64,000 bases of DNA from an uncultured Pelagibacteraceae bacterium (GTDB lineage: Bacteria; Pseudomonadota; Alphaproteobacteria; Pelagibacterales; Pelagibacteraceae): NCBI GenBank assembly GCA_902610675.1, contig CACLWP010000003.1, positions 17,243 through 81,242 of the forward strand, read 5' to 3'. The notes under the pieces are model-generated. The model saw only the letters and a program-made list of their open reading frames with translations, had not been told where the DNA came from and did no database searches. The translations under genes were made by a program, and so were the position numbers. The first letter of the stretch is position 1; every line of letters begins with the position of its first letter. Positions 43,144 through 52,248 of the stretch are shown here, one piece after another.

Positions 43144-43878
43144 TTAATTAAAACTTTCGTATCCTTTTTTCTCTAACTCGATTGCTAATTCTGGACCACC
43201 AGATCTTATTATCTTTCCATTCATTAGAACATGAACAAAGTCAGGTTTAATGTAATCTAACAATCTTTGATAATGGGTTATTATTAGAAAAGAATTATCT
43301 TTATTTCTTAATGTATTAACTCCATCTGCAACAATTTTAAGCGCATCTATGTCTAAGCCTGAGTCTGTCTCATCCAAAATTGATAGTTTTGGAGCTAACA
43401 TAGACATTTGTAAAATTTCATTTTTCTTTTTTTCTCCACCTGAAAACCCAACATTTAATTGTCTATTCAGTTTTTCCTCATCAAATTTTAATTCCTTAGA
43501 TTTTTCTTTAACAAGTTTTAAAAATTCAATTGCGTCTAATTCCTTTTCACCTCTTGCTTTTCTGATTGCATTCAAAGATGTTTTTAGAAAAATATTTGTA
43601 TTTACACCTGGAATTTCTAATGGATATTGGAAAGCTAAAAAAATTCCTTTATGCGCTCTTTCTTCTGTCTCAAGATCAAATAAATTTTTATTTTCAAATA
43701 AGATCTCACCTGATACCTCGTAACCTTTCTTTCCTGATAGAATATTAGATAATGTGCTTTTTCCTGATCCGTTTGGGCCCATAATTGCGTGAACTTCGCC
43801 AGGATTAATATTCAATGAAAAACCCTTTAATATCGATTTATTTTCAACATTCGCATTTAAGTTACTTATTTTAAGCAT
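43144..43878 (-). CDS. sufC: SufC, Fe-S cluster assembly ATPase
   Basis: A 244-residue ABC-type ATPase with Walker A GPNGSGKST near residue 35, the SufC-specific FLAFQYPLEIPGV Q-loop region, the signature FSGGEKKKNEI, Walker B LSILDETDSGLD, and the switch His in LIITHYQRLL. It drives the SufBCD scaffold. It is one base overlapped with sufB and abuts sufD. Confidence 0.95.
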   Translation of the reverse strand: MLKISNLNANVENKSILKGFSLNINPGEVHAIMGPNGSGKSTLSNILSGKKGYEVSGEILFENKNLFDLETEERAHKGIFLAFQYPLEIPGVNTNIFLKTSLNAIRKARGEKELDAIEFLKLVKEKSKELKFDEEKLNRQLNVGFSGGEKKKNEILQMSMLAPKLSILDETDSGLDIDALKIVADGVNTLRNKDNSFLIITHYQRLLDYIKPDFVHVLMNGKIIRSGGPELAIELEKKGYESFN

Positions 43879-45320
43879 TAACCAACACTTCCCTCTAAGC
43901 TGATACCTACAAGTTTCTGAGCTTCGACTGCAAACTCCATTGGTAATTGTTGTAATACCTCCTTACAAAAACCATTAACAATTAATCCTACAGCTTCTTC
44001 TGGATTAAGTCCTCTTTGTTGGCAGTAATGTAATTGTTCTTCACTAATTTTTGATGTCGTAGCTTCGTGTGCAATATTTGAGTCAAAATTTTTATTTTTA
44101 ATGTAAGGTACTGTGTGTGCACCACATTTATTACCCATTAATAAAGAGTCACATTGTGTGTAATTACTAGAATTTTTTGCTTTTGAGTTAATATCTACTA
44201 AACCCCTGTAAGTCATGTCAGAAAATCCAGCACTTATACCTTTTGAAATAATTTTACTTTTGGTATTTTTTCCTAAATGAATCATCTTTGTTCCAGTGTC
44301 TGCTTTTTGATGATTATTTGTAATTGCTATAGAATAAAATTCACCAATTGAGTTGTCACCTTTTAAAATACAGCTTGGATATTTCCAAGTTATAGCTGAT
44401 CCTGTTTCAACTTGCGTCCAAGAAATCTTGGAATTTGTTCCCTTACATAATCCTCTCTTAGTTACAAAATTATAAATTCCTCCTTTACCATTTTCATCAC
44501 CCGGATACCAATTTTGTACAGTTGAATATTTTATTTCTGCATCGTCCAAAGCAATCAATTCAACATTTGCTGCGTGTAATTGATTCTCATCTCTCATTGG
44601 TGCAGTACATCCTTCTAGGTAACTCACATAACTTCCTTTATCAGCAATAATTAATGTTCTCTCAAACTGTCCTGTCTCTGATGCGTTAATTCTGAAATAA
44701 GTTGATAGTTCCATAGGGCATTTCACACCTTCGGGAATATAAACGAATGAACCATCTGTAAAAACAGCAGAGTTTAGTGTTGCAAAAAAATGATCAGTAA
44801 CTGGTATTACTGTACCTAAATATCTTTTTACAAGATCAGGATATTTTTGAATTGCTTCTGACATAGAACAAAAAATTATTCCGTGTTTAGTTAACTCACC
44901 TTTAAAAGTAGTTGCTACCGAGACTGAGTCAAATACAGCATCGACAGCAATTCCATTAAGTCTTGCTTGTTCTTGTAATGGAATTCCAAGTTTTTTATAT
45001 GTCTCTAAAAGTTTAGGATCAAGCTCATCTAAACTTTTTGGTTTATCACCCATACTTTTTGGTGCTGAGTAATAATATAAATCTTGATAATCAATCTTAG
45101 GATATTTTGGTTTTTGCCAATTAGGTTCTTTTAAAGATTTTAATCTCTCATAAGCTTTTAATCTAAAGTCTAACATCCATTGTGGTTCTTTTTTGATATT
45201 AGAAATAAACTTGATCACATCTTCGTTTAAGCCTTTTGGAGCTCTAATATTTTCTATATCGGTAGTAAAACCGTACTTATAATCTTTTAACTTTTCTATG
45301 TCTTTTTCTCTTGTATCCAT
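43878..45320 (-). CDS. sufB: SufB, Fe-S cluster assembly scaffold subunit
   Basis: A 480-residue SufB with [17 protein letters not shown] near 50, [10 protein letters not shown], the central [23 protein letters not shown], the [21 protein letters not shown] block with its conserved Cys, and the terminal [24 protein letters not shown] with the key Cys/His/Glu set. It begins the suf operon behind iscR, 2 bp after its stop codon. Confidence 0.95.
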   Translation of the reverse strand: MDTREKDIEKLKDYKYGFTTDIENIRAPKGLNEDVIKFISNIKKEPQWMLDFRLKAYERLKSLKEPNWQKPKYPKIDYQDLYYYSAPKSMGDKPKSLDELDPKLLETYKKLGIPLQEQARLNGIAVDAVFDSVSVATTFKGELTKHGIIFCSMSEAIQKYPDLVKRYLGTVIPVTDHFFATLNSAVFTDGSFVYIPEGVKCPMELSTYFRINASETGQFERTLIIADKGSYVSYLEGCTAPMRDENQLHAANVELIALDDAEIKYSTVQNWYPGDENGKGGIYNFVTKRGLCKGTNSKISWTQVETGSAITWKYPSCILKGDNSIGEFYSIAITNNHQKADTGTKMIHLGKNTKSKIISKGISAGFSDMTYRGLVDINSKAKNSSNYTQCDSLLMGNKCGAHTVPYIKNKNFDSNIAHEATTSKISEEQLHYCQQRGLNPEEAVGLIVNGFCKEVLQQLPMEFAVEAQKLVGISLEGSVG

Positions 45321-45322
45321 TT

Positions 45323-45748
45323 TTAAATTCTTCTCTCAATGTTATCTTGAATTAGATCTTCTAAACTCTTTTTTTTAAAAAAATCATTAATATGATTTTC
45401 AAGCTCGTCCCATAAATTATGGGTTAAACATTTTGTAGATTTGCCATTACAGCCTTTTTTAGATTCTTTTTTGCACTGAACAGTTTTAACTTTTTCATCG
45501 ACAGCATCAAAGATATTATTAAGTTTTATTTCTTTGGCTTTTTTGTTTAAAACATAGCCACCTTGATTTCCTCTAACACTTTGAACAATCTCTTTTTTTC
45601 TAAGTTTAGAAAAAATTTGCTCTAAGTAATCAAGAGAAATACCTTGTCTTAGAGAAATGTCTCTTAGAGATACCGGGTTGATATTGTTAAATCTTGCAAG
45701 ATCCACCAAAGCCATTACCGCATATCTGCCTTTAGATGTTAGTTTCAT
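45323..45748 (-). CDS. iscR: Rrf2 family Fe-S-responsive regulator (IscR-like)
   Basis: I set the start at the ATG 45748 (141 residues, [18 protein letters not shown]), the invariant Rrf2 N-terminus; the longer frame adds 44 residues without homology and runs into the operator. After the winged helix ([25 protein letters not shown]) comes [21 protein letters not shown] followed by LTHNLW. The three Cys plus His match the cluster ligands of IscR, though spaced C-x7-C-x6-C instead of the usual five-residue gaps. It probably represses its own operon when holding a cluster, through the operator immediately upstream. Confidence 0.9.
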   Translation of the reverse strand: MKLTSKGRYAVMALVDLARFNNINPVSLRDISLRQGISLDYLEQIFSKLRKKEIVQSVRGNQGGYVLNKKAKEIKLNNIFDAVDEKVKTVQCKKESKKGCNGKSTKCLTHNLWDELENHINDFFKKKSLEDLIQDNIERRI

Positions 45749-45768
45749 AATCCTATATTTTAAAGGGG

Positions 45769-45800
45769 TATATATAAACCCGACTAAAATAGTCAAGTAT
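45769..45800 (-). promoter_or_regulatory. IscR type 1 operator overlapping the iscR-suf promoter
   Basis: On the plus strand, 45776-45800 matches the E. coli type 1 IscR site consensus (ATASYYGACTRwwwYAGTCRRSTAT) at 24 of 25 positions; only the second base differs. The site is 28 bp ahead of the iscR ATG. On the minus strand it contains TTGACT (45796-45791) followed, after 16 bases, by TATATA (45774-45769), a plausible -35/-10 pair, so bound IscR would block the promoter. Confidence 0.8.
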
Positions 45801-45858
45801 CTAACAAAAAAAAATACTAACATTTTGTCACGTACTTGTGATAAATGTATTTTTTTTT

Positions 45859-45878
45859 TGAGAATAATTATCAATATC
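45859..45878. promoter_or_regulatory. Fur-like box between iscR-suf and the hydrolase gene
   Basis: TGAGAATAATTATCA at 45859-45873 matches the Fur 7-1-7 core (TGATAATNATTATCA) at 14 of 15 positions, and 45860-45878 matches the 19-bp Fur box at 16 of 19. The site lies 5-24 bp ahead of the hydrolase ATG and about 110 bp from the iscR ATG. Alphaproteobacterial Fur-family proteins vary in what they sense, so iron control is inferred. Confidence 0.5.
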
Positions 45879-45882
45879 AATT

Positions 45883-46539
45883 ATGGACAACAAAATTTTA
45901 GAAATATTTATTCCTGGTCCTGCTGGAAGACTTGAAGCAAAATATTATAAAAGTAAAAAAAATACTTCTCCAATTGCTTTAGTGCTTCAGCCTCACCCTC
46001 AATATGGTGGAACAATGAATAATAAAGTTATAGTTGAAATTTTTCATGCCTTCATGGAAAATGATTTTTCAGTATGTCGAGTAAACTTTAGAGGTGTTGG
46101 TAAAAGTGATGGAGAATTTGATAATGGTCAAGGAGAATTGGCTGACGCTGCTGCAGCTTTAGATTGGTTAGAAAGAGAAAATTTCGATAATTCACAATGT
46201 TGGGTATCAGGATTTTCTTTTGGTTCATTAATTGCAATGCAATTATTAATGAGAAGACCTGAAATAAATAGATTCATTGCAATTTCACCTCAACCAAACG
46301 TTTATGATTTTTCTTTTTTATCACCATGTCCCTCATCTGGTTTAATGATACACGGAAAAAAAGATGAATTAGTTCCTTTTGAATTCATCAAAGATTTAGA
46401 TAATAAACTAAGTGCTCAAAAAGGTATTAAAGTAGAATTTGAGACTATCCAAGGCGCTAATCATTTTTTTTCAAAAAGTGAGTCCGAATTAACAAAATGT
46501 ATTTCTAAGTATATAAAAAAAGAGACAGCTCTTTATTAA
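45883..46539 (+). CDS. Alpha/beta hydrolase
   Basis: A 218-residue alpha/beta hydrolase of the short bacterial type. The oxyanion-region HPHPQYGGTMNN motif near 40, the nucleophile elbow GFSFGS near residue 108, the acidic residue in GKKDELVPF near 160 and the terminal GANHFF His are visible. The substrate is unknown. Its ATG is only 5 bp from a Fur-like box, suggesting iron-linked expression. It is convergent with anmK, sharing TTAA. Confidence 0.82.
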   Translation: MDNKILEIFIPGPAGRLEAKYYKSKKNTSPIALVLQPHPQYGGTMNNKVIVEIFHAFMENDFSVCRVNFRGVGKSDGEFDNGQGELADAAAALDWLERENFDNSQCWVSGFSFGSLIAMQLLMRRPEINRFIAISPQPNVYDFSFLSPCPSSGLMIHGKKDELVPFEFIKDLDNKLSAQKGIKVEFETIQGANHFFSKSESELTKCISKYIKKETALY

Positions 46540-47684
46540 AAATTTTGAGAAACTTCACCCCCTGATATAGCTTTTTTACATCTTGTGGTATTTGGAAATG
46601 AGATAGGTAAATTCAGGTATGATCTTATAGCTAAAAATGCAAAAGCTTGGGACTCGATGAAATTACCATCAAAATTATAATTATCTATGTCGGTCAGATT
46701 AATATTCTTATTATCTAAAAACTCTGAAATTGATTTTATTAAAAAATTATTTTTTCTTCCTCCGCCACATAAGATACAATCATTTGAAAAAATATCATTT
46801 CTCTCATTTATCTTATTTAAACCATCTGAAATTAGATAAGCAGTAAATTTTGTTAAAGTTGCACAACCATCTTCAAAAGATAAACCTTTCACAAAAGATA
46901 AATCAAAATCTTTTATGTCTAATGATTTATCGAAAGATTTAATTTCAAAATTGTCAATTGCTTGGTTTAAAATTAAGTTATCTACTTTACCCGAAGCTGC
47001 ATAGTTTCCATATTTATCAAATTTAGATTTACTATGATTTCTTACCCATCGATCAATCATACAATTTCCTGGAGCTATATCATAAGCAAAAAAATTTTTT
47101 TTTAGATCATTCGAATAGTCTTCAATTTGAGTAACATTTGTAATGCCACCAATATTTATCATATTGATAGGTAATTTGACCTGAAATTTTTTATTTATAA
47201 TATTTGAAATTAAATTATGAAATATTGGTGTTAAAGGGGCTCCCTCTCCTCCATGATTTAAATCATTTTGTCTAAAATTATTTATAACTATTTTTTTTGT
47301 TAAACTTGACAATAATTTTCCATCACCTAATTGTTTTGAAACTTTGATATTTGCTTTATGGAAAATTGTCTGACCATGGAAACCAATTAAATCAATCTCT
47401 TGATCAGAATTCTTAATTGTTTCACTTATTATTTTTGCATTAAATAATGTGAATTTTTTCTCTAAATCATTTAAAATTTCTGAGTGGACTTTAAGATCAT
47501 TAATATCTGATATTTTATCTCTTAAATTTGTTAGTTGTTGATAAATTTCATCATCAAACTCCCTATAAACGTTTAAAACGCTCGAAAATTCATCATAGCC
47601 ATCTGACTTAATTATAGATAAATCTATACCATCCATTGAGGTGCCGCTCATTAAACCTAATGACGTAAATATCTTTTTTTTCAT
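46536..47684 (-). CDS. anmK: Anhydro-N-acetylmuramic acid kinase
   Basis: A 382-residue AnmK with the phosphate-loop start GLMSGTSMDGIDLS, GFHGQTIFH, NIGGITNVT, the nucleotide loop APGNCMIDRW and the C-terminal CGGGRKN. It phosphorylates and opens 1,6-anhydro-MurNAc recovered from cell wall turnover. It is divergent from tyrS across 47 bp, the usual tyrS-anmK neighbourhood of many proteobacteria. Confidence 0.93.
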   Translation of the reverse strand: MKKKIFTSLGLMSGTSMDGIDLSIIKSDGYDEFSSVLNVYREFDDEIYQQLTNLRDKISDINDLKVHSEILNDLEKKFTLFNAKIISETIKNSDQEIDLIGFHGQTIFHKANIKVSKQLGDGKLLSSLTKKIVINNFRQNDLNHGGEGAPLTPIFHNLISNIINKKFQVKLPINMINIGGITNVTQIEDYSNDLKKNFFAYDIAPGNCMIDRWVRNHSKSKFDKYGNYAASGKVDNLILNQAIDNFEIKSFDKSLDIKDFDLSFVKGLSFEDGCATLTKFTAYLISDGLNKINERNDIFSNDCILCGGGRKNNFLIKSISEFLDNKNINLTDIDNYNFDGNFIESQAFAFLAIRSYLNLPISFPNTTRCKKAISGGEVSQNF

Positions 47685-47731
47685 TATTATTTTTTTTTAA
47701 TAAAATTTGTATATTGTAGAACTATAGGCTT

Positions 47732-48961
47732 ATGAATAAATTTTTAAAAGAATTTAAAGATAGGGGCTTTTTTTATCAATGTACTGATGGAAATCAACTA
47801 TCCTCTTTACTAGATAAAAAAAAGATAAAGGCGTACATCGGTTTTGATTGTACAGCAGAAAGTCTACATGTTGGAAGTCTTTTACAAATAATGTGTTTGC
47901 GAATGCTTCAAAAATATGGTCATCAGCCGATTGTGTTATTGGGTGGTGGAACTACTAGAATCGGTGATCCATCAGGTAAAGATAAGACCAGAAAAATTCT
48001 AAGTGAAAAAGAAATTGAAAAAAATTCAAAAAATATAAAAAAAATATTAAAAAAGTTTTTAGATAGAACTGATAAAAATACAAAACCAATATTTGTTAAT
48101 AATTTTGAATGGTTAAAAAATTTAAATTATATTTCGTTTTTGAGAGATATTGGAAAACATTTTACGATTAATAAAATGCTTACATTTGAAAGTGTTAAGA
48201 ATAGATTAGAAAGGGAGCAATCATTGAGTTACATGGAATTCAATTATATGATTTTACAAGCATATGATTTTTTAGAACTTAACAAAATTCAAAAGTGTTT
48301 ATTACAAATCGGTGGCTCTGATCAATGGGGTAATATTGTAAATGGTGTTGATTTAATAAAGAGATTTTCGGGTAATCAGGCTTATGGACTAACTACTCCA
48401 CTTATTACATTAGCGTCAGGTGCTAAAATGGGAAAAACCGAAACAGGTGCTATTTGGTTAGATGAAAAATATTTATCACCTTATGATTATTGGCAGTTCT
48501 GGAGAAATATTGATGATAGAGACGTATTTAAATTTTTAAATTTCTTTACAGATTTAAGTGCAGAAAAAATTGATAAAATTAAAGATGAAGATATTAATCA
48601 TCAGAAAATTATTTTAGCAAATGAGACAACTTCAATGCTACACGGCAAAAGTGCAGCAAAAAAAAGTGAGGAAACTGCAAAAAAAACATTTAGTGAAAAC
48701 TCTTTAGGTTCGGCTTTACCCTCAATTTCAATAAGAAAAGAACAAATTCAAAATAATTTTACAATAATTGATTTAATTATTATGTCTAAATTAGAAATCT
48801 CAAAAAGTGAAATTAGAAGATTGATAAAAGGAAACGGTGTTAAAATTAATAACAAAACTATTAATGATGAAAAGTTAATTATTAATCAAAAGTTGTTTAA
48901 AGAAAATTTCATAAAATTATCTTTGGGAAAAAAAAGACACATCAAAGTTGAAATTATCTAA
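47732..48961 (+). CDS. tyrS: Tyrosyl-tRNA synthetase
   Basis: A 409-residue class I synthetase: YIGFDCTAESLHVGSLL with the HIGH-type HVGS motif near 46, the tyrosine-binding LQAYDF and GGSDQWGN, and the KMSKS-type motif GAKMGKTETG near 230. A C-terminal S4 RNA-binding domain begins near IDLIIMSKLEISKSEIRRLI. It charges tRNA(Tyr). It shares CTAA with the convergent AsmA-like gene. Confidence 0.96.
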   Translation: MNKFLKEFKDRGFFYQCTDGNQLSSLLDKKKIKAYIGFDCTAESLHVGSLLQIMCLRMLQKYGHQPIVLLGGGTTRIGDPSGKDKTRKILSEKEIEKNSKNIKKILKKFLDRTDKNTKPIFVNNFEWLKNLNYISFLRDIGKHFTINKMLTFESVKNRLEREQSLSYMEFNYMILQAYDFLELNKIQKCLLQIGGSDQWGNIVNGVDLIKRFSGNQAYGLTTPLITLASGAKMGKTETGAIWLDEKYLSPYDYWQFWRNIDDRDVFKFLNFFTDLSAEKIDKIKDEDINHQKIILANETTSMLHGKSAAKKSEETAKKTFSENSLGSALPSISIRKEQIQNNFTIIDLIIMSKLEISKSEIRRLIKGNGVKINNKTINDEKLIINQKLFKENFIKLSLGKKRHIKVEII

Positions 48962-51156
48962 TTCTTTTTTATTTTTTCAATTGTTCTAGTTATAAATCTT
49001 GGCGTTAAGGTTTTGACTGGATTAACAGTAGTTTTTAATTTTTTTGGTGGTCCTTTAATTTTAAAACTTACACCAAAAACACCCTCACCTACTTTCTTGC
49101 CAACTAAAATATCGCCAATCAAAGGGATTGACGATATTGTTCTGTTAATTGTTGTAGCAGGTACCAATGTCCCTCTTAAACTAATTAACTTATTACCCTC
49201 AATGTAACCATCCATTAATATTGAGATAGCTGGACCAATTGCATATAGCTCCTCTATTTTCATTAAATCGTCTTTATTTGAAAATGTCATCTCGAAATCA
49301 GAAAACCTTATGCCTTCCCCAGTTAATAAATCTGCAATTCCTTGAAGAGATGCAAGTGTAAGTAATTTGGCTAAAGCAGGAACTTCTTGAACTTTAAAAT
49401 TGTCAATTACTACTTTTGAATTAGATAAATCATTTTTTTTTACTGAATAAAAATCGAGATTACCTTCCTCAAATCCTTTAATAAACTTGTATCTATCTAC
49501 AAAAGGTTTTGCTAAATCTGAATATAGCGTTGTAATTTTTTCATTAGTGCTTGATCTAATCGTTAATTTAATTTTTTTATTATTTGAAGAAAAGGAACTT
49601 AAATTTCCTTCTTCTATCTCACTATTCTTGAAAACCAAATATCCGTTAAGATTATTTGTTATATTATCTTTGTCTAAAAATGTTTTATCAATTTTAATAT
49701 TCATCTTGAAATTATTATCGAAAATTTTTTTTAACTTTAATTTTTTATCAGTTTTTAATAAGTCATCTAACAACTTTGTAGCATTAAAACTAGAAGAGTT
49801 AAGATTATAATCTTTATTTTTTCTCATAATAGATATTTTGTTTTTAATTGAATCTTTATCAGAATAATCTAGATCTATTTGATCAATTTTTTTTATCTTG
49901 TAATTTTTTGATAAAATTAAGTTTTTAACTTCTAAATGATTACCTTTTTCTTTGATATTGATATTCTTAATAAATAATTCTTTTGAAGATAAGTTCTTAT
50001 TTCCATTAAAGCTTATACTCAAATTTGAATTTTTATTTTTCTGAAAATTTAAAAAATCCAAATAAAATGGATTTTTTTTAATATCAATAAGGGTATTAAA
50101 TTTTATAATATCTTTAGATTTAGTTATATTATATTCAATGTCATCTGACTCCTTTTGAACAAAGATTTGTCCATTCCCTTTTAAACTAAGACGGTTTTTT
50201 TTAAATTCAATCTTTAATTTATGATTTTTTAAATTTAGATTATCTTTAACTTCTGGGAAATATGTCTTCAGATCATATTTATTAGACAAATTCATTTCTT
50301 TAATATTAAAGTCCGAACTAATCTTAAAATTCTCCAAATTATATTTTTTATCAATTGAAAAAGAAAATATATTATCTGAGTCAAACTCTATGTTAATAAT
50401 TTTTATGTCATCTAAATCGTAATCTATAAATTGAGTAATTTGATTTTGATTTAATGAAATATTTTTATTTATATTTTTTCCCGTAAATAAAAATTTTTTA
50501 TTTTCTTTTTTGACATTTAGTTCTGGAAATGAAATATTATTATTGTTTAGTGATAGATTAATATTTTTAAAATCATAATCATTATCTTTTATATTAAAAT
50601 GAAAATTTATTTTTGAAAAATTAAAATTTTTTAAAGTTTTTATTTCACTGTTTTTAATTGAGCCTTTTATTAAAAAATCATTTTTTATATTTCCTTTATC
50701 ATCAAATTTTAAATTTATATCAGCGATTAAATACCCCTTTTTAATAAATTTTTCGACTATAAAAAGTTGAGCATTGTCTTCTATTAATCTTATGAATGAA
50801 ATCAAATTTTTAATGTCTAAAGATCTCGTTGAGATGTCTAATTCTGTTAATGCAAATTCATTATTCAAAAATGTTTTAATATCAATATTAGACTTGATAC
50901 TCTCTAATCTAATAATTTTATCTTTATTTCTAAGACTCGCACCAATAGTTTTTAAGCTAAGTTGTAACTTAAATGGATCTAAAATAATATTTATCTTCTC
51001 TAAATCTAACTCAAGTTGATCGTTAATTTTTTTTATTTCAAAAGATACTTGCTCGTTAAATCTATCTGTTTTTACACCAATAGTACTAAGGTATATAATA
51101 GAACTAAAAAAAATTAGGATAATAAAAATTAAAACTCTATAAATTATTTTTTTCAT
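48958..51156 (-). CDS. AsmA-like/DUF3971 family large membrane-anchored protein
   Basis: A 732-residue protein with one N-terminal membrane helix (VLIFIILIFFSSIIYLSTIG) followed by a long beta-rich periplasmic region. The C-terminal 150 residues (LLTGEGIRFSDFEMTFS; GTLVPATTINRTISSIPLIGDILVG; GPPKKLKTTVNP) are the AsmA/YhdP-like C-terminal block. These proteins are thought to bridge inner and outer membranes for lipid transfer. It overlaps prfB by 4 bp (ATGA). The middle is extremely rich in Asn, Lys and Ile, which obscures repeats. Confidence 0.78.
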   Translation of the reverse strand: MKKIIYRVLIFIILIFFSSIIYLSTIGVKTDRFNEQVSFEIKKINDQLELDLEKINIILDPFKLQLSLKTIGASLRNKDKIIRLESIKSNIDIKTFLNNEFALTELDISTRSLDIKNLISFIRLIEDNAQLFIVEKFIKKGYLIADINLKFDDKGNIKNDFLIKGSIKNSEIKTLKNFNFSKINFHFNIKDNDYDFKNINLSLNNNNISFPELNVKKENKKFLFTGKNINKNISLNQNQITQFIDYDLDDIKIINIEFDSDNIFSFSIDKKYNLENFKISSDFNIKEMNLSNKYDLKTYFPEVKDNLNLKNHKLKIEFKKNRLSLKGNGQIFVQKESDDIEYNITKSKDIIKFNTLIDIKKNPFYLDFLNFQKNKNSNLSISFNGNKNLSSKELFIKNINIKEKGNHLEVKNLILSKNYKIKKIDQIDLDYSDKDSIKNKISIMRKNKDYNLNSSSFNATKLLDDLLKTDKKLKLKKIFDNNFKMNIKIDKTFLDKDNITNNLNGYLVFKNSEIEEGNLSSFSSNNKKIKLTIRSSTNEKITTLYSDLAKPFVDRYKFIKGFEEGNLDFYSVKKNDLSNSKVVIDNFKVQEVPALAKLLTLASLQGIADLLTGEGIRFSDFEMTFSNKDDLMKIEELYAIGPAISILMDGYIEGNKLISLRGTLVPATTINRTISSIPLIGDILVGKKVGEGVFGVSFKIKGPPKKLKTTVNPVKTLTPRFITRTIEKIKKN

Positions 51157-52248
51157 TTAATCTGATACAAAGATTGTTCTAAAAAATCATCAATGTCACC
51201 ATCTAAAACTTTATCTGGACTTGAGCTTTCATAATTTGTTCTGTTATCTTTAACTAACCTATAAGGTTGGAGAACATAAGATCTTATTTGATGACCCCAG
51301 CCTATTTCTGATTTTGAGGCTTCATTATTTTGGCTTTGTTCATCCTTTTTTTTCATCTCAAAGTCATAAAGTCTTGCTTTAAGCATATTCATACATGTTT
51401 CTTTATTCTTGTGTTGTGATCTTTCATTCTGACACTGAACTACTATTTTTGAGGGGAGATGAGTTATTCTAACAGCACTATCAGTTGTATTTACATGCTG
51501 TCCACCTGCTCCGCTAGAGCGATAAGTATCAATCCTCAGATCTTTATCTAAAATCTCTATATTCAAGTTCTCATCAACGACAGGATAAACCCAAACACTT
51601 GCAAAACTAGTATGTCTTCTAGCCCCTGAATCAAAGGGTGATATTCTTACTAATCGGTGTATACCAGACTCTCTTTTTAACCAACCAAATACATAATTCC
51701 CATTGATCTTAATTGTTGATGATTTTATTCCAGCTTCTTCACCTTTATGTTCGCTTATCAAGTTGAATTTATAGTTTTTATCATCAGACCATTTCATATA
51801 CATTCTTCTCAGCATATCAGCCCAATCTTGACTTTCAGTTCCACCAGCTCCTGCATGTATTTCTATATAGCAGTCAAGAGAGTCTGCCTCATTTGATAAA
51901 AAACATTTGATTTCATTTTTTTTAACTTTAACTCTTAACTCTTTAACATTTTCTAAAATTTCATTTTTTACAACTACATTATTCTCTTGATCAGCTAAAA
52001 GATAAAGGTCATTCAAATCTTTTAATTGAGAAGTTGATTTATCAAAAGAATTGATTAAATCTTCAAAAAGTTTTTTTTCTTTTATTGTTTTTTGTGAGTT
52101 GGCTTTATCTTGCCAGAAATTAGTATCAAGTATTTTTTTATTTAAAATTTCTAATTTTGAACAAATATCTTTTTTTTCAAAGATACTCCTTTACTCTTTG
52201 ATTTATTTTTTCAATCTCTTTTTTTAAATTTATATATTTGTCATCCAT
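51153..52248 (-). CDS. prfB: Peptide chain release factor 2, decoded by programmed +1 frameshift
   Basis: The gene is read in two frames. Frame 0 starts at the ATG at 52248 and reads 23 codons (MDDKYINLKKEIEKINQRV then KEYL) to a UGA at 52179-52177. Sliding +1 on CUU-U gives GAA and opens the frame to 51153. The site reads AAGGAG-TAT-CTT-TGA, the standard autoregulatory RF2 arrangement of a Shine-Dalgarno-like element three bases before CUU UGA. The joined product is 364 residues, normal for RF2, with GGQ in SSGAGGQHVNTTDSAVRITH. It recognises UAA/UGA. Its ATG overlaps the PBP stop codon by one base. It is not a pseudogene. Confidence 0.95.
52177..52190 (-). promoter_or_regulatory. Programmed +1 frameshift site of prfB
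   Basis: The minus strand reads AGGAG, TAT, then CTT TGA. The in-frame UGA is RF2's own stop, so low RF2 lets the ribosome slip from CUU to UUU and continue, as in E. coli prfB. The spacing of AGGAG to CTT is the same as in E. coli. Confidence 0.93.

Noticed and set aside
45749..45880. Longer IscR with 44 extra N-terminal residues
   Set aside because: The extra residues lack homology, lie over the operator and promoter, and the [10 protein letters not shown] start is the invariant Rrf2 N-terminus.
51153..52248. prfB as a broken or frameshifted pseudogene
   Set aside because: The break is the programmed RF2 frameshift site with correct Shine-Dalgarno spacing, and both frames join into a normal-length protein.
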